The notes beneath the pieces were generated by a model. That model made no database searches and was not told where the DNA came from. It was given only the letters and a program-made list of their open reading frames with translations. A stretch of DNA of 64,000 nt, from contig NC_080571.1 in the NCBI RefSeq assembly GCF_030247185.1, forward strand, positions 113,205,067 through 113,269,066. Reading direction: 5' to 3'. The first letter of the stretch is position 1. Every line of letters starts with the position of its first letter. The stretch is from Malaya genurostris. Its lineage: Eukaryota > Arthropoda > Insecta > Diptera > Culicidae. This document shows, piece by piece, positions 23,750 through 34,295 of this stretch. Made by a program: the position numbers and the translations under genes.

Positions 23750-25530
23750 GTGTGGTCAATCGGCCGCCTACTCTTTCCTCGTAATTGTCAAAATGTTACC
23801 CACCCTCCCGAGTACCTGACCGTTTACTATCAAAATGTTCGTGGGATGAGAACAAAGACGCAACACTTTTTGTTATCTCTCTCCTCCTGTGACTACGATG
23901 TTATTGTTCTGACCGAAACGTGGCTGCGAGAAGATATACTGAACTCTGAACTCTCGACCAATTATACAGTATACCGATACGATCGTAACTCGTCTTCTAG
24001 TCAACTGCTTCGTGGAGGAGGGGTACTCATCGCAATCAAGAATAACTTGACTGGGATCGCAATAAAAATGCACGGATTTGAACACCTAGAACAAACTACC
24101 GTACGTGTCTCGCTACCAAATCTATCGCTATACATCTGTTGTATATATTTAAGGCCTAATAGTGACCCAGATCTTTACAGTTCTCACGCCTCTGCAGTTC
24201 AGCAAGTCCTTGACATTGCGAATAGTATGGACCGTGTACTCGTTGTAGGTGATTATAATCTTCCTCATCTGCGATGGACTTTTGATCATGATCTAAAATC
24301 TTATCTACCTGAAAACGCTACATCTGAACAAGAAATATCGATTATGGAATCGATGGTAGCAGGAGGTCTTTATCAAATCTGCTCACTTTCGAATGTGAAT
24401 GGACGAACCCTGGATTTAGCATTTGTTAATAACACGGATTTTGTAGAATTATTTGAGGCTCCGACATCCATACTTAAAGTCGCCCCCCACCATAAACCTT
24501 TTGTTTTAAGGTATGAAAAGCATTTGAATGAGAATATGGTTTTCTCTGAAACTTACGACGACCTCGACTTTGATTTTAATCGTTGCGATATGGATGATAT
24601 ATCAGCAGATATCGAAGCTGTCAATTGGCAAGCTATGCTTGGTGGTAACGATTTGGACCATGCGGTTTTATTGTTTTATGATACAATATATGGAATCTTA
24701 CATAGCAGAGTTCCTAAAAAACGAATTAGAAACAAAGTGGATTACAAGTTTCCATGGTGGAATGCAAGGTTTGGCCGTATGCGCAACGTGCTACGAAAAC
24801 AACGCAAACACTATTACCGTTACAAGACTGAAGACAACAAAATTGTTCTTCGACAATTTGAACTGCAATATGAAACCGCTAGAAATAATGCCTTCCGTGA
24901 TTATCTTAACCGTATCGAGAATAGTCTTCGAAATAATCCCTCAACTTTCTGGACATATGTAAAGAGCAGGAAACGTTCTGGTGGCATTCCCGTGAATGTT
25001 TTTCACAAATATGTAAGCGCTAACTCTGCATCTGAGGCCGTTAATTTATTTGCCGATTATTTCCGTGGTGTATTCAACAGTTCCCCTGTCAATCCGTCGC
25101 AGGAATATATTGATAGTTTGCAATCGTACAGTGTTAACCTACCTCTCTTGAATATAAGTGAAACTGAAGTCATGGAAGCACTATCCAGTTTAGATTCAAC
25201 GAAAGGTCCAGGACCGGATCGTCTACCGCCAGTGTTTTTAAAACGTTGTGCCCGATCATTAGCTGTACCAGTTAATATGATCTTCAACCGATCAATAATC
25301 GAACATACTTTTCCTAGTGCTTGGAAAGTCGCTGCTATAGTTCCAATACATAAGAATGGAAACATTCATAATATTGAAAATTACAGAGGGATCTCGATTT
25401 TGAACTGTCTAGCTAAAGTACTGGAAAAATTTGTTTACGACGCGATGTACTCTGAAGCGTCTCAAATCATTGCTGATTGTCAACACAAGTTTGTGAAAAA
25501 AACGATCAACAACGTCGAATTTGTTATCAT
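23750..25530 (+). pseudogene. CR1-group ORF2, 5' part (endonuclease and start of RT)
   Basis: Starts at ATG 23750. It encodes an apurinic-type endonuclease with the motifs YYQNVRGMRTK, LTETWL, VVGDYNLPHL and RTLDLAFVN, followed by the start of a reverse transcriptase (KGPGPDRLPPVFLKRCA, then PIHKNGNIHNIENYRGIS). The frame is lost at a run of seven A residues (25496-25502). The sequence is then interrupted at 25531 by the BEL/Pao element. Downstream of the A-run, the frame matching the rest of the RT lies one base away, so the frameshift is separate from the insertion. Confidence 0.9.
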
Positions 25531-25867
25531 TGTTGTAGTGGGAAAGGATTACAGTACTAAAACATACTTTGTTGAATCACCCTACAACTCCGACAAACAA
25601 GATGATATGTCGTGCTTCTTCTGGCACCCTATATTGGTGATCTATTTCATCTCTTTGATGCAGGTAGATGATAGGGCATTGATTATTGTTCTCGATCGTA
25701 GGTCAGCCGAAATATATAGGTCAGTGGAGTCAGTCTAAAAGATACAGTCCACGAGAATACACACGTTATTATTACATAAATAAATTTTTCGTTTCTGTTC
25801 GCGCAAAGTTAAAGTGTAGTTTTGTTAAAAACCAAGTATCCGAGAAAAGGCATAGTGCGCGCGAACA
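25531..25867 (+). repeat. BEL/Pao 5' LTR
   Basis: Starts TGTTGTAGTGGG and ends GCGCGAACA. It contains an AATAAA polyadenylation-type signal at 25779-25784. It matches the 3' LTR exactly. Confidence 0.97.
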
Positions 25868-25869
25868 TT

Positions 25870-25887
25870 TGGTCATTCGAACCGGAT
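25870..25887 (+). promoter_or_regulatory. Candidate tRNA primer-binding site
   Basis: TGGTCATTCGAACC begins two bases after the 5' LTR. A site starting TGG at this place fits priming by a tRNA 3' CCA end. I could not assign the tRNA. Confidence 0.5.
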
Positions 25888-26043
25888 AGACGGTTTCCGG
25901 ATGCTTGGTTGGACCTTGTCGTGAAACTAAACTTTAATATACTGGGCAAATGTTGGACAGTTAAATTCTCCATACAGTGGATCCAAGAACAACGTGAAAC
26001 AGTGTAGTGCCACCATTTTCGACGCTCAATCTAACCACTGGAT

Positions 26044-26122
26044 GCCATTGTGAAGCGGACTTGCGACGCCATCGCGAAGCGGACCTGCGACGCCATCGTG
26101 AAGCGGACCTGCGACGCCATCG
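26044..26122 (+). repeat. 24-bp tandem repeat in the BEL leader
   Basis: Three 24-bp units of the type GCCATCGTGAAGCGGACCTG plus CGAC (26044-26115) and a partial fourth. They lie between the primer-binding site and the polyprotein start. The units differ at two or three positions. Confidence 0.9.
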
Positions 26123-26535
26123 AATTTGGACGACAGTAGCAGCGAAATTATCAAAATTCGGAGACCAGGACTTGAAATATCGGGAAGTAGAATGCATGAA
26201 CGGTGGCTTGATGCATGTGGCTTACCGGAAAGTTGTGATGGTTAAAATAAATTGTATAAATGCATGCGAGTAATTTTCTTTTGGCGAGTGCATATATTCT
26301 GTTTATTATCAAAGTTGGTCTCGATACATTCCTGGTCTATTTAAGCTGTCAATTCCCTGTTGGTCCGATCACTTCTGCTGCTATTAATTGGGTTGATAAC
26401 TGTTCTGTCTCACGAGGTCGCGGTAGTGGAACGCCGAGTTGATACGTGATTGTGCCGAAATAAATTACAGTTACAGTGAAGGTTTTGAATACATTCATTC
26501 GAAAGGTTCGATCAGTGTTACGTGTTAAATTTACA

Positions 26536-29500
26536 ATGGCAGATGAAGTGAAAGGTTTATTGAAGCGTGAGAAGCACTTACAAAATAGCTTGAGCTTCGT
26601 TGAAAGATTCTTGCAGAATTACAACGAAGATCGAGATTACAGACAGTTAAGTGTGCGCTTAAACGTTCTTGAGAAAGTGGGAGCAGAATATTTTACAGTA
26701 CGTGCAAGAATCGAGCTTCTGCAAGAAGAAGAAGAGGTAAGGAAACAGGCTAATACTGATCCCGCAGTGAAGGAAGAGGTCTTACATCAATTGGAAGAGA
26801 CGAACTACCAGATGATGCAAGAGTTTGATGATCGTTTCTGTGCTTTGAAAGGAGAGCTGTTAGACCTGCAGTTGTGTCGAGATTCAATGCCTACAACTCA
26901 CAATGAGTCTGATTCAGCTAACCAACGTGTACATATGATATCCCGGGTAAAACTTCCAGAGATACGACTTCCAACTTTCAGTGGACGAATGCATGAGTGG
27001 GTCACATTTCGTGATACCTTCCACAGTCTCATTGATCAGAGCTCACAACTGAACGAGATCGACAAATTTACATATCTAAGAGCATCGCTATCTGGTGAGG
27101 CACTTCAAGAGATCAATCGGGTCGAGATTTCGGCAGCTAATTACGAAGTGGCTTGGCAGGCATTGCAAGATCGGTACGAGAACAAGAAACTACTTGTGAA
27201 GGCATATTTAGATGCTCTTTTTTCCATCGACCCATTGAAGAAGGAGAGTTATGAAGGGCTTAGTCAATTGGTCGGTCAATTCGAGAAAAACTTGCAAATG
27301 CTTGAAAAGATTGAAGTTTTGACGACTAACTGGAGTACAATTTTAGCCTATATGGTTTGCTCTAGATTAGATTCATCGACGCTACGACAATGGGAGTCGT
27401 GTCACAATTCCAAAGATCCACCACAGTATGCAGATTTGATGAAATTTCTACGTAGTCAATGCGCCGTTTTACAATCGATTTCCGTTTCACCAAAAACGAG
27501 CAATGAGGCTCGACCACAAAGGGTTACCGTTTGCAGCACACTCGTGAAGACGTCTGGAAAATGTTTATTTTGTGGTGAGTCATGGCATTCAGCGTTTCAG
27601 TGTATTAAATTCCAAAAGCAGTCAGTTCCCGAGCGTATAAACGCTGTTATGAGAAGTAAGCTTTGTCGCAACTGTTTGCGTCCAGGACATGTCGCTAAAA
27701 CCTGCGAAAGAGGCGTTTGTCACCATTGCCGCCAACGACACCACTCTATGTTACACGTAGAGTCATCACAAGCTGGACCCGTTCCATTTTCGCAGACACG
27801 ACCTCAGACAGCAATACAGCAACCCCGACAGCCAGTAACTAAGCAAACCAGTCCGAACCAACAAATACACACTCTACAGAGTAATGAACAGAATAACACC
27901 GCCAACTCGCATAACACAACCACACCGTCCAACACTAACGTAGCCACCACTAGTCAAACATGTATCGCACTCCCCAGCACACCTACACGAAACATTATTC
28001 TTTCGACTGCCCTTGTTTGTGTCAAGGACAGTCGCGGCAATTCGCTGCTAGGGCGAGCCTTGCTGGATTCTTGCTCGCAGCATTGTCTGATGACGACAAG
28101 CTTTTCGAATAAACTCAAGTTTAAAGAAACTCCCGCATTCTTATGCATCCAAGGTGTTGGATCGTCTAAAGAAACTTCGTCCAAATCTGTCAAAGCAGCC
28201 GTCACCGCGCGGTCTACCGATATTTCATCGTATGCTGAAGAGATGCAATTCCACATACTACCAAAATTAACCATCGAATTACCGACATTGAGCTTTAATC
28301 CATCACAATGGTGCTTACCAGAAGACGCTACTCTTGCCGATCCCTGGTTTCATCAATCCGGTCCGATCGATATGATAATCGGAGCGGAATATTACATTGA
28401 CCTCCTCGAAGAAGGCCGTTTTAAGGCAACCGAAGAAGGCCCCACACTTCAGAAAACAGTTTTCGGTTGGATAGTTTCCGGTCGTGTTCCTATTCCAGAA
28501 TCTAAACCCACAGTTTCGACTACCTACGTTTGCTTAACAGCAGACATCCAAGAATTACTTACAAGGTTTTGGGAACTAGAAACATGTCGGTCGCTCAGTA
28601 CAAATTCTATGGAAGAATCTGCGTGCGAGAAGATCTTCCAAGAAACAACCGTCAGAGATGAGACGGGACGGTTTATAGTTACACTTCCAAAAAGGCAAAC
28701 AATCCTCAAGCAACTTGGTGAATCCAGAACTACTGCTGTTAAACGATTTATGGGCTTGGAGCGGCGCCTAATGGCAAACTCGGAGTTAAAAGCATTGTAC
28801 AGCGACTTCATACTCGAATATCAAGTCCTAGGTCACATGAAACCTATAGTCGAAGATTCAACAGAGACCGCCTACTATCTACCCCACCACGCAGTTTTAA
28901 AACCAGACAGCACCACTACTAAGTTGCGCGTAGTATTTGACGCGTCATGTCGAACTAGCACCGGATTTTCTTTGAACGACGCATTAATGGTGGGTCCCGT
29001 CGTGCAAGATGATTTGCTAAACATAATTATCAGATTTCGTTTACATCGTTATGCATTAGTTGCGGATATCGCAAAAATGTACCGCATGGTACAAGTTCAA
29101 CCTGCTGACCAGCCTTTGCAGAGAATTCTCTGGCGAGAATCGCCAGATCAACCCATTAAAACTTACCAACTGACTACCGTCACGTATGGAACAGCTTCCG
29201 CTCCGTACTTGGCTACAAAATGTTTGCAGCAACTAGCCGAAGACGGAAAACTCACTTACGTTGTTGCCGCAAGGGTTCTCAAAAAGGACTTTTATGTGGA
29301 CGACATGCTGTCCGGAGTAGACAAACTCGAAGATGGACAACGATTTGTTAGCGAGATGATTGAACTAATGCAGTCAGCTGGTTTCTCATTACGAAAGTGG
29401 AATTCTAATTGCAAGGATATCTTACTGCATGTTCCTGTTCATTTAAGAGATGATCGTACTATTCTTCAGATGGACACTTCAACGTCTACCGTTAAAACCC

Positions 29501-29556
29501 TAGGCTTACTGTGGGAACCCAGTACTGACCGATTCCAATTCAGCATACCGCAATAG
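26536..29556 (+). CDS. BEL/Pao polyprotein: Gag, protease and reverse transcriptase
   Basis: First part of the Gag-Pol polyprotein. I prefer ATG 26536 (MADEVKGLLKREKHL) to the in-frame ATG at 26476. Domains in order: coiled-coil-rich N-terminus; a DUF1759-type Gag region around RLPTFSGRMHEWVTFRDTF; CCHC-type knuckles (CLFCGESWHSAFQC, then CRNCLRPGHVAKTC); an A17/DUF1758-type protease with ALLDSCSQHCLM; and a reverse transcriptase with VADIAKMYRMVQV, YGTASAPYLA and the catalytic FYVDDML. The frame ends at TAG 29554-29556, at the RT/RNase H boundary. The same frame stays open afterwards to 31914, so this stop splits one polyprotein. Confidence 0.93.
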   Translation: MADEVKGLLKREKHLQNSLSFVERFLQNYNEDRDYRQLSVRLNVLEKVGAEYFTVRARIELLQEEEEVRKQANTDPAVKEEVLHQLEETNYQMMQEFDDRFCALKGELLDLQLCRDSMPTTHNESDSANQRVHMISRVKLPEIRLPTFSGRMHEWVTFRDTFHSLIDQSSQLNEIDKFTYLRASLSGEALQEINRVEISAANYEVAWQALQDRYENKKLLVKAYLDALFSIDPLKKESYEGLSQLVGQFEKNLQMLEKIEVLTTNWSTILAYMVCSRLDSSTLRQWESCHNSKDPPQYADLMKFLRSQCAVLQSISVSPKTSNEARPQRVTVCSTLVKTSGKCLFCGESWHSAFQCIKFQKQSVPERINAVMRSKLCRNCLRPGHVAKTCERGVCHHCRQRHHSMLHVESSQAGPVPFSQTRPQTAIQQPRQPVTKQTSPNQQIHTLQSNEQNNTANSHNTTTPSNTNVATTSQTCIALPSTPTRNIILSTALVCVKDSRGNSLLGRALLDSCSQHCLMTTSFSNKLKFKETPAFLCIQGVGSSKETSSKSVKAAVTARSTDISSYAEEMQFHILPKLTIELPTLSFNPSQWCLPEDATLADPWFHQSGPIDMIIGAEYYIDLLEEGRFKATEEGPTLQKTVFGWIVSGRVPIPESKPTVSTTYVCLTADIQELLTRFWELETCRSLSTNSMEESACEKIFQETTVRDETGRFIVTLPKRQTILKQLGESRTTAVKRFMGLERRLMANSELKALYSDFILEYQVLGHMKPIVEDSTETAYYLPHHAVLKPDSTTTKLRVVFDASCRTSTGFSLNDALMVGPVVQDDLLNIIIRFRLHRYALVADIAKMYRMVQVQPADQPLQRILWRESPDQPIKTYQLTTVTYGTASAPYLATKCLQQLAEDGKLTYVVAARVLKKDFYVDDMLSGVDKLEDGQRFVSEMIELMQSAGFSLRKWNSNCKDILLHVPVHLRDDRTILQMDTSTSTVKTLGLLWEPSTDRFQFSIPQ

Positions 29557-31914
29557 AGTTCATCGACAGTAATCACTAAGCGTATTGTGTTATCGGACGT
29601 GTCTCGCCTCTTTGATCCGCTCGGTCTTGTGGGTCCCGTTATCATCCAGGCAAAAATTTTCATGCAAGAAATTTGGAAGCTTGATAGTGCCTGGGATGAA
29701 CCACTACCAGAGGGGATGCAAAACCATTGGCAGGAGTATCGTCGAAACCTGAGCGCCCTTGATGGACTATCAGTACCCCGGTGGGTCGAGATTGGATCCA
29801 ATACGATCGACCTACAGCTTCATGGATTCTGTGATGCCTCCGAGAAAGCTTATGGGGCATGTATTTACATGAGAACTGTCTCCGATAGTGGATCCGTGGC
29901 TATACACCTGCTGATATCGAAGTCCCGTGTCGCCCCTCTCGAAAATCTTAACAGAAAAAAGCAACGCCAGTCGATTCCGCGTTTAGAGCTTTCATCAGCA
30001 TTGCTCCTGTCCCATCTATACGAGAAGGTGGTCAGCAGCACACAAATCACATCCCCATCATTCTTCTGGACAGATTCGATGATTGATAAGTGCTGGTTAG
30101 CATCATCACCGTCGCGGTGGAAAGAATTCGTGGCGAATCGAGTTTCAGAAGTTCAGCATATTACAAAAGGTGGAATCTGGAATCACGTATCAGGAATAGA
30201 CAATCCAGCAGACATAATTTCCCGCGGCATGATGCCAGTACAGTTGATGTATCAATCAATATGGTTTAGTGGGCCACACTGGTTGTTATCTGACCAGATG
30301 AACTGGCCTAAAACTTTGCAAGTAAACGAAGAAAGCATTGAACGAACAATGCTTGAAGAGAAGGGAGTAGTTGCAGCTGTTGCAAGAACTGTCATCCATA
30401 GTCAGATTTTTAGTCTTCGATCAACATTTACTGATTTGGTTCGACTAACTGCATACATATGTCGTTTCCGTTTTAACGCTCGAAGGTCAAACCAGAATTG
30501 TCGACGTCACGGAAATTTAACTGTCGAAGAGCTTGAGAGCTCTGTCAAAACACTCGTTTGTTTGTCTCAGCAAGAATGTTTTCCGAAAGAAATAGCTGAT
30601 TTGTCTGAAAATCGACCGTTACGAGCCGATTCCTCTATTCTCGCATTGGATCCTCAATTAATTAATGGTTTGCTCTGCGTAGGCGGCCGATTACGGCACG
30701 CACATCTGTCAAACAGTCGAAAGCATCCATTTATATTAGACCGACGTCACCCTCTCGCTAGAATAGTCATGGAATATTATCACAAGAAATTATTTCACGC
30801 TGGACAGCAGCTAATGATATCAGCAGTTCGTGAACGATTCTGGCCAACTTTCGCCCGTGAGTTAGCGAGAAGTGTAATTCACAAATGCATAGCTTGCTTT
30901 AGAGTAAAACCACGAATTCAAGACCAATTGATGGCGGATCTTCCGCCAGAAAGAGTCACTCCATGTGAGCCATTCCGACGTGTGGGAGTTGACTATTGCG
31001 GACCATTTTATGTTACCTATCCTTATCGCAAAAGTCGTCCTGTGAAGTGCTTCGTAGCCATTTATGTTTGTCTGGTTACTAAAGCGGTGCACCTAGAATT
31101 AGCAACAGATCTAACAACGCAAGCATTTTTGGCAACACTGAAACGTTTTTCATCTAGACGAGACAAGCCGAACATCATCATGTGCGATAACGCGAGAAAC
31201 TTTGTCGGTGCCAAGCGAGAGCTGGACGAGCTTCGTACGCTGTTTCTCAGTCAGCAGTTTCAAGAACAGGCGATTAAGGTGGCATCTGACGACAAAATCG
31301 TATTTAAGTTTATACCAGCTCGATCACCGAACTTTGGCGGATTGTGGGAGGCAGCTGTGAAGTCGTTTAAAACATTGTTCAAGAGGAGTATCGGAACCAG
31401 AATTTTGCTGCATGACGAAATGCAGACTGTCTTATTGCAAATCGAAGCAATTTTGAACTCGCGTCCATTGACACCAATAAGCAACGATCCTGCCGATTTT
31501 GAAGCGTTAACTCCGGGACATTTTTTGATTCATCGGCCTCTAACAGCAATTCCTGAGCCAAATCTGGACAACGTTCCAGAGAATCGTTTAGCAGTATGGC
31601 AACGGACTCAACAGTTTACTCAGCGGTTATGGAAGAGGTGGTCAGAACAATACTTGTCTGATTTACAGAACCGAACTAGGTGGATGCGACAGAGAGAGAA
31701 TCTAACCGTTGGCAGCATGGTTGTCTTGAAAGACGAAAATCTACCTCCGCTCAAGTGGCAGTTGGGACGTGTAGCAGAACTTCACCCAGGGTCTGATGGA
31801 AACATTCGTGTCATCACAGTAAGAACAAAGGATGGTAGCTATCGTAGAGGAATTTCAAAAATCTGCGTGCTTCCTATTCGAGACAACTCCAAGTTATCAC
31901 CCGAAGAGACTTGA
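29557..31914 (+). CDS. BEL/Pao polyprotein continued: RNase H and integrase
   Basis: In-frame continuation after the amber codon at 29554; the first ATG is at 29587. It contains the A17-type region RLFDPLGLVGPVIIQAKIFM, an RNase H stretch (HGFCDASEKAYGACIYM), and an integrase zinc-binding segment with paired His and Cys (YHKKLFHAGQ, then HKCIACFRVKP). The integrase core has DYCGPF, IIMCDNARNFVGA and ARSPNFGGLWEAAVKSFK, giving the D-D-E residues. A DUF5641-type C-terminus (LKWQLGRV) follows. All catalytic residues I can check are present. Without read-through of the stop it would not be made from the usual start. Confidence 0.93.
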   Translation, partial: SSSTVITKRIVLSDVSRLFDPLGLVGPVIIQAKIFMQEIWKLDSAWDEPLPEGMQNHWQEYRRNLSALDGLSVPRWVEIGSNTIDLQLHGFCDASEKAYGACIYMRTVSDSGSVAIHLLISKSRVAPLENLNRKKQRQSIPRLELSSALLLSHLYEKVVSSTQITSPSFFWTDSMIDKCWLASSPSRWKEFVANRVSEVQHITKGGIWNHVSGIDNPADIISRGMMPVQLMYQSIWFSGPHWLLSDQMNWPKTLQVNEESIERTMLEEKGVVAAVARTVIHSQIFSLRSTFTDLVRLTAYICRFRFNARRSNQNCRRHGNLTVEELESSVKTLVCLSQQECFPKEIADLSENRPLRADSSILALDPQLINGLLCVGGRLRHAHLSNSRKHPFILDRRHPLARIVMEYYHKKLFHAGQQLMISAVRERFWPTFARELARSVIHKCIACFRVKPRIQDQLMADLPPERVTPCEPFRRVGVDYCGPFYVTYPYRKSRPVKCFVAIYVCLVTKAVHLELATDLTTQAFLATLKRFSSRRDKPNIIMCDNARNFVGAKRELDELRTLFLSQQFQEQAIKVASDDKIVFKFIPARSPNFGGLWEAAVKSFKTLFKRSIGTRILLHDEMQTVLLQIEAILNSRPLTPISNDPADFEALTPGHFLIHRPLTAIPEPNLDNVPENRLAVWQRTQQFTQRLWKRWSEQYLSDLQNRTRWMRQRENLTVGSMVVLKDENLPPLKWQLGRVAELHPGSDGNIRVITVRTKDGSYRRGISKICVLPIRDNSKLSPEET

Positions 31915-32765
31915 ACGTCTCCAACGGCGGAGGTCAACATGGCCTCCGCACCCCCAGTTAAGTTATGTATTTTTTATATTTTCAAAAAGCTTATCAGAAT
32001 TTTCTTTCTCAGTCATTACACGTCAGTGTCGGTCATCTCCCGGAATGCTAGACGCTCCACTCTCAAAGCTTAATTGAGTAACCCGTGCAATTTCCCCACA
32101 ATATGAGGTATTCTGTTTTGTTTCGGTGGTGGTCCTTGTTGGGTGTCGCATGTTAGCATATGTTCCAGTTTGTAATGTCCTGTAGAGAGAACGCATACTA
32201 AAATTTCCACATCACGCTTGATATTTTGAGGTATACTACGTCCAGGCTGCAACAGAGGGAGAAAGGGCCAATTCGACCTCGAGATTTTACAACGGAGTCG
32301 CTAACGAGCATGGCCAGTTCGTTCTAACGACTAAAACATCGTAGAAATCCATCGCAGTGAAACCTTTTGTAGTAAACCAAAAATCAACGCGCCATCGAAG
32401 TTCATCGTAAAATAGCAGCATGAATCAGCATATCACCATCGATGACAACACCTAAAACTGTCCGAATATACGAACAGCACATTAATGATCCAGCGGAATG
32501 TGCATTGAAGGATGCCCCATCTACCATTCTAAATCGAGAGGCAGAATTCTACTTCTATTAGTAATCTCAACAGAGATTAACACCAGTGATCATCACAAAT
32601 GAATTTCGGTCAAGGTCGTTCGATCATACTAAACTGTAGTAGTATGTAAGCTGAAAATATTGTTTGTAAGAGATTGAATTATATACTAAACACATTTGAA
32701 TTGAAGTAAGAGTAGGACAAATAGTCGTTGAAATTCAAAGTTGAGATTTCAAGGCGGCCGGCGTA
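31915..32765 (+). other. BEL/Pao 3' non-coding region
   Basis: About 850 bp between the polyprotein stop and the 3' LTR. There is no envelope-like frame. The polypurine tract is not obvious: the bases just before the LTR read AAGGCGGCCGGCGTA. Confidence 0.7.
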
Positions 32766-33102
32766 TGTTGTAGTGGGAAAGGATTACAGTACTAAAACAT
32801 ACTTTGTTGAATCACCCTACAACTCCGACAAACAAGATGATATGTCGTGCTTCTTCTGGCACCCTATATTGGTGATCTATTTCATCTCTTTGATGCAGGT
32901 AGATGATAGGGCATTGATTATTGTTCTCGATCGTAGGTCAGCCGAAATATATAGGTCAGTGGAGTCAGTCTAAAAGATACAGTCCACGAGAATACACACG
33001 TTATTATTACATAAATAAATTTTTCGTTTCTGTTCGCGCAAAGTTAAAGTGTAGTTTTGTTAAAAACCAAGTATCCGAGAAAAGGCATAGTGCGCGCGAA
33101 CA
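32766..33102 (+). repeat. BEL/Pao 3' LTR
   Basis: Identical to the LTR at 25531-25867 by direct comparison. It is followed by the target-site copy ATCAT at 33103. Confidence 0.97.
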
Positions 33103-34273
33103 ATCATACACAAACAGCTTGATTCCTACCATCGAGAAACACCAACAAATTGATGCGATATATTTCGACTTTTCTAAAGCATTCGATAAAGTACCACATA
33201 ATGTTGTCATCATAAAGTTGCAACGACTTGGATTCCCCCCATGGTTAACTAGATGGCTGGATTCATATCTTTCTGGTCGATCCGCTTTCGTCAAGATTGA
33301 TACCATACTTTCAAATAAGCTCGAAATACCTACTGGTGTTCCTCAAGGAAGTCACCTGGGACCGCTAATATTTATTTTATTCATAAACGATCTTTGTAAT
33401 CGCATAAAGTCTGGAAAATTGTTCTATGCTGATGATCTGAAGATTTTTCGCCCAATCGCCTCGAATCTCGACTCCGTAGTACTTCAAGAAGACATAGCAA
33501 ATATCGAAAAATGGTGTTTGTTGAATGGTATGCTGCTTAACACTAGTAAATGTAAGATGATAAGCTTCAGACGTTCGCTAGTTTTGCGCTGCTTCGAATA
33601 TACTCTTCGAGGGCACATCATCGAAAGAGTAGACTCTATTCGTGATTTAGGCGTAATATTCGACAGCAAACTTAGCTTCATGGCCCATATTGCATCAACT
33701 ACGGCTAAAGCATTTGCAACGTTGGGTTTTCTGAAACCAAATACCGCTGATTTTAATGATTTCTACACACTAAAAGTTCTCTACTGCGCCCTAATTCGAA
33801 GTATTTTGGAATATGCTGTACAAGTGTGGGCGCCGTATCACGACGTGCAAAGCTACCGATTGGAACGCGTCCAGAAATGCTTTGTTCGTTTCGCACTAAG
33901 GAAACTACAATGGAACGACCAATTCAATCTGCCACCGTACATCGATAGATGTAAACTACTAGATCTACCAACATTGGAATCCCGTCGTACTTTTTTACAA
34001 AGAATGTTTATCTATGACATGCTATCTAATAACGTTGACTGTACTGATATCTTAGCCAGCATCAATGTATATGTTCCTGCTCGTGTTATGAGAACCCGCA
34101 ATTTTTTGATGATACCTAGACATCGTACAGTATATGGACAAAACAACCCGGTGGATAGATGCTGTAGAAAATTTAATGAGACTTTCCATCTTTTTGATTT
34201 TAATTTAACTAAATCTAGTTATAACTTCGTTAATAAATATCTGTACGGTACTTTCCGAAGATTCAACAAATAA
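33103..34273 (+). pseudogene. CR1-group ORF2, 3' part (RT core and C-terminus)
   Basis: Continuation of the ORF2 split at 25530. It has the RT motifs YFDFSKAFDKVPH, GVPQGSHLGPLIF and FYADDLKIF (catalytic Asp pair intact), then the typical C-terminal region with LIRSILEYAVQVWAPYH and VQKCFVRFALRKLQW. It stops at 34271-34273. It is read without interruption from the LTR end, because a frame through the 3' LTR is open; that upstream part is not element protein. The (AAAT)n tail follows directly at 34267-34295. Confidence 0.92.
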
Positions 34274-34295
34274 ATAAATAAATAAATAAATAAAA

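Larger units (their letters stand above)
25531..33102 (+). mobile_element. Complete BEL/Pao LTR retrotransposon
   Basis: A 7572-bp element with 337-bp LTRs (25531-25867 and 32766-33102) that I find identical base by base. They begin TGTTG and end AACA. It is flanked by 5-bp duplications, ATCAT at 25526-25530 and 33103-33107. A polyprotein frame runs 26536-31914 with one in-frame TAG at 29554. No envelope-like frame is present: 31915-32765 is non-coding. Identical LTRs imply a recent insertion. Confidence 0.97.
22700..34295 (+). mobile_element. CR1-group non-LTR retrotransposon interrupted by BEL/Pao
   Basis: ORF1, ORF2 and a 3' tail of AAAT repeats make up about 4.0 kb once the 7.57-kb insertion is set aside. 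Clade: the ORF1 finger and RT C-terminus point to the CR1 group within the Jockey superfamily. The 5' boundary is approximate. I found no target-site duplication for this outer element. Confidence 0.8.

Noticed and set aside
31915..32765. Envelope-type gene in the BEL/Pao element
   Set aside because: No frame longer than about 80 codons and no signal peptide or membrane segment in this stretch.
32921..33102. Start of a 450-codon protein inside the 3' LTR
   Set aside because: The frame happens to be open through the LTR and runs into the RT of the split CR1-group element; the first 60 residues are LTR sequence.
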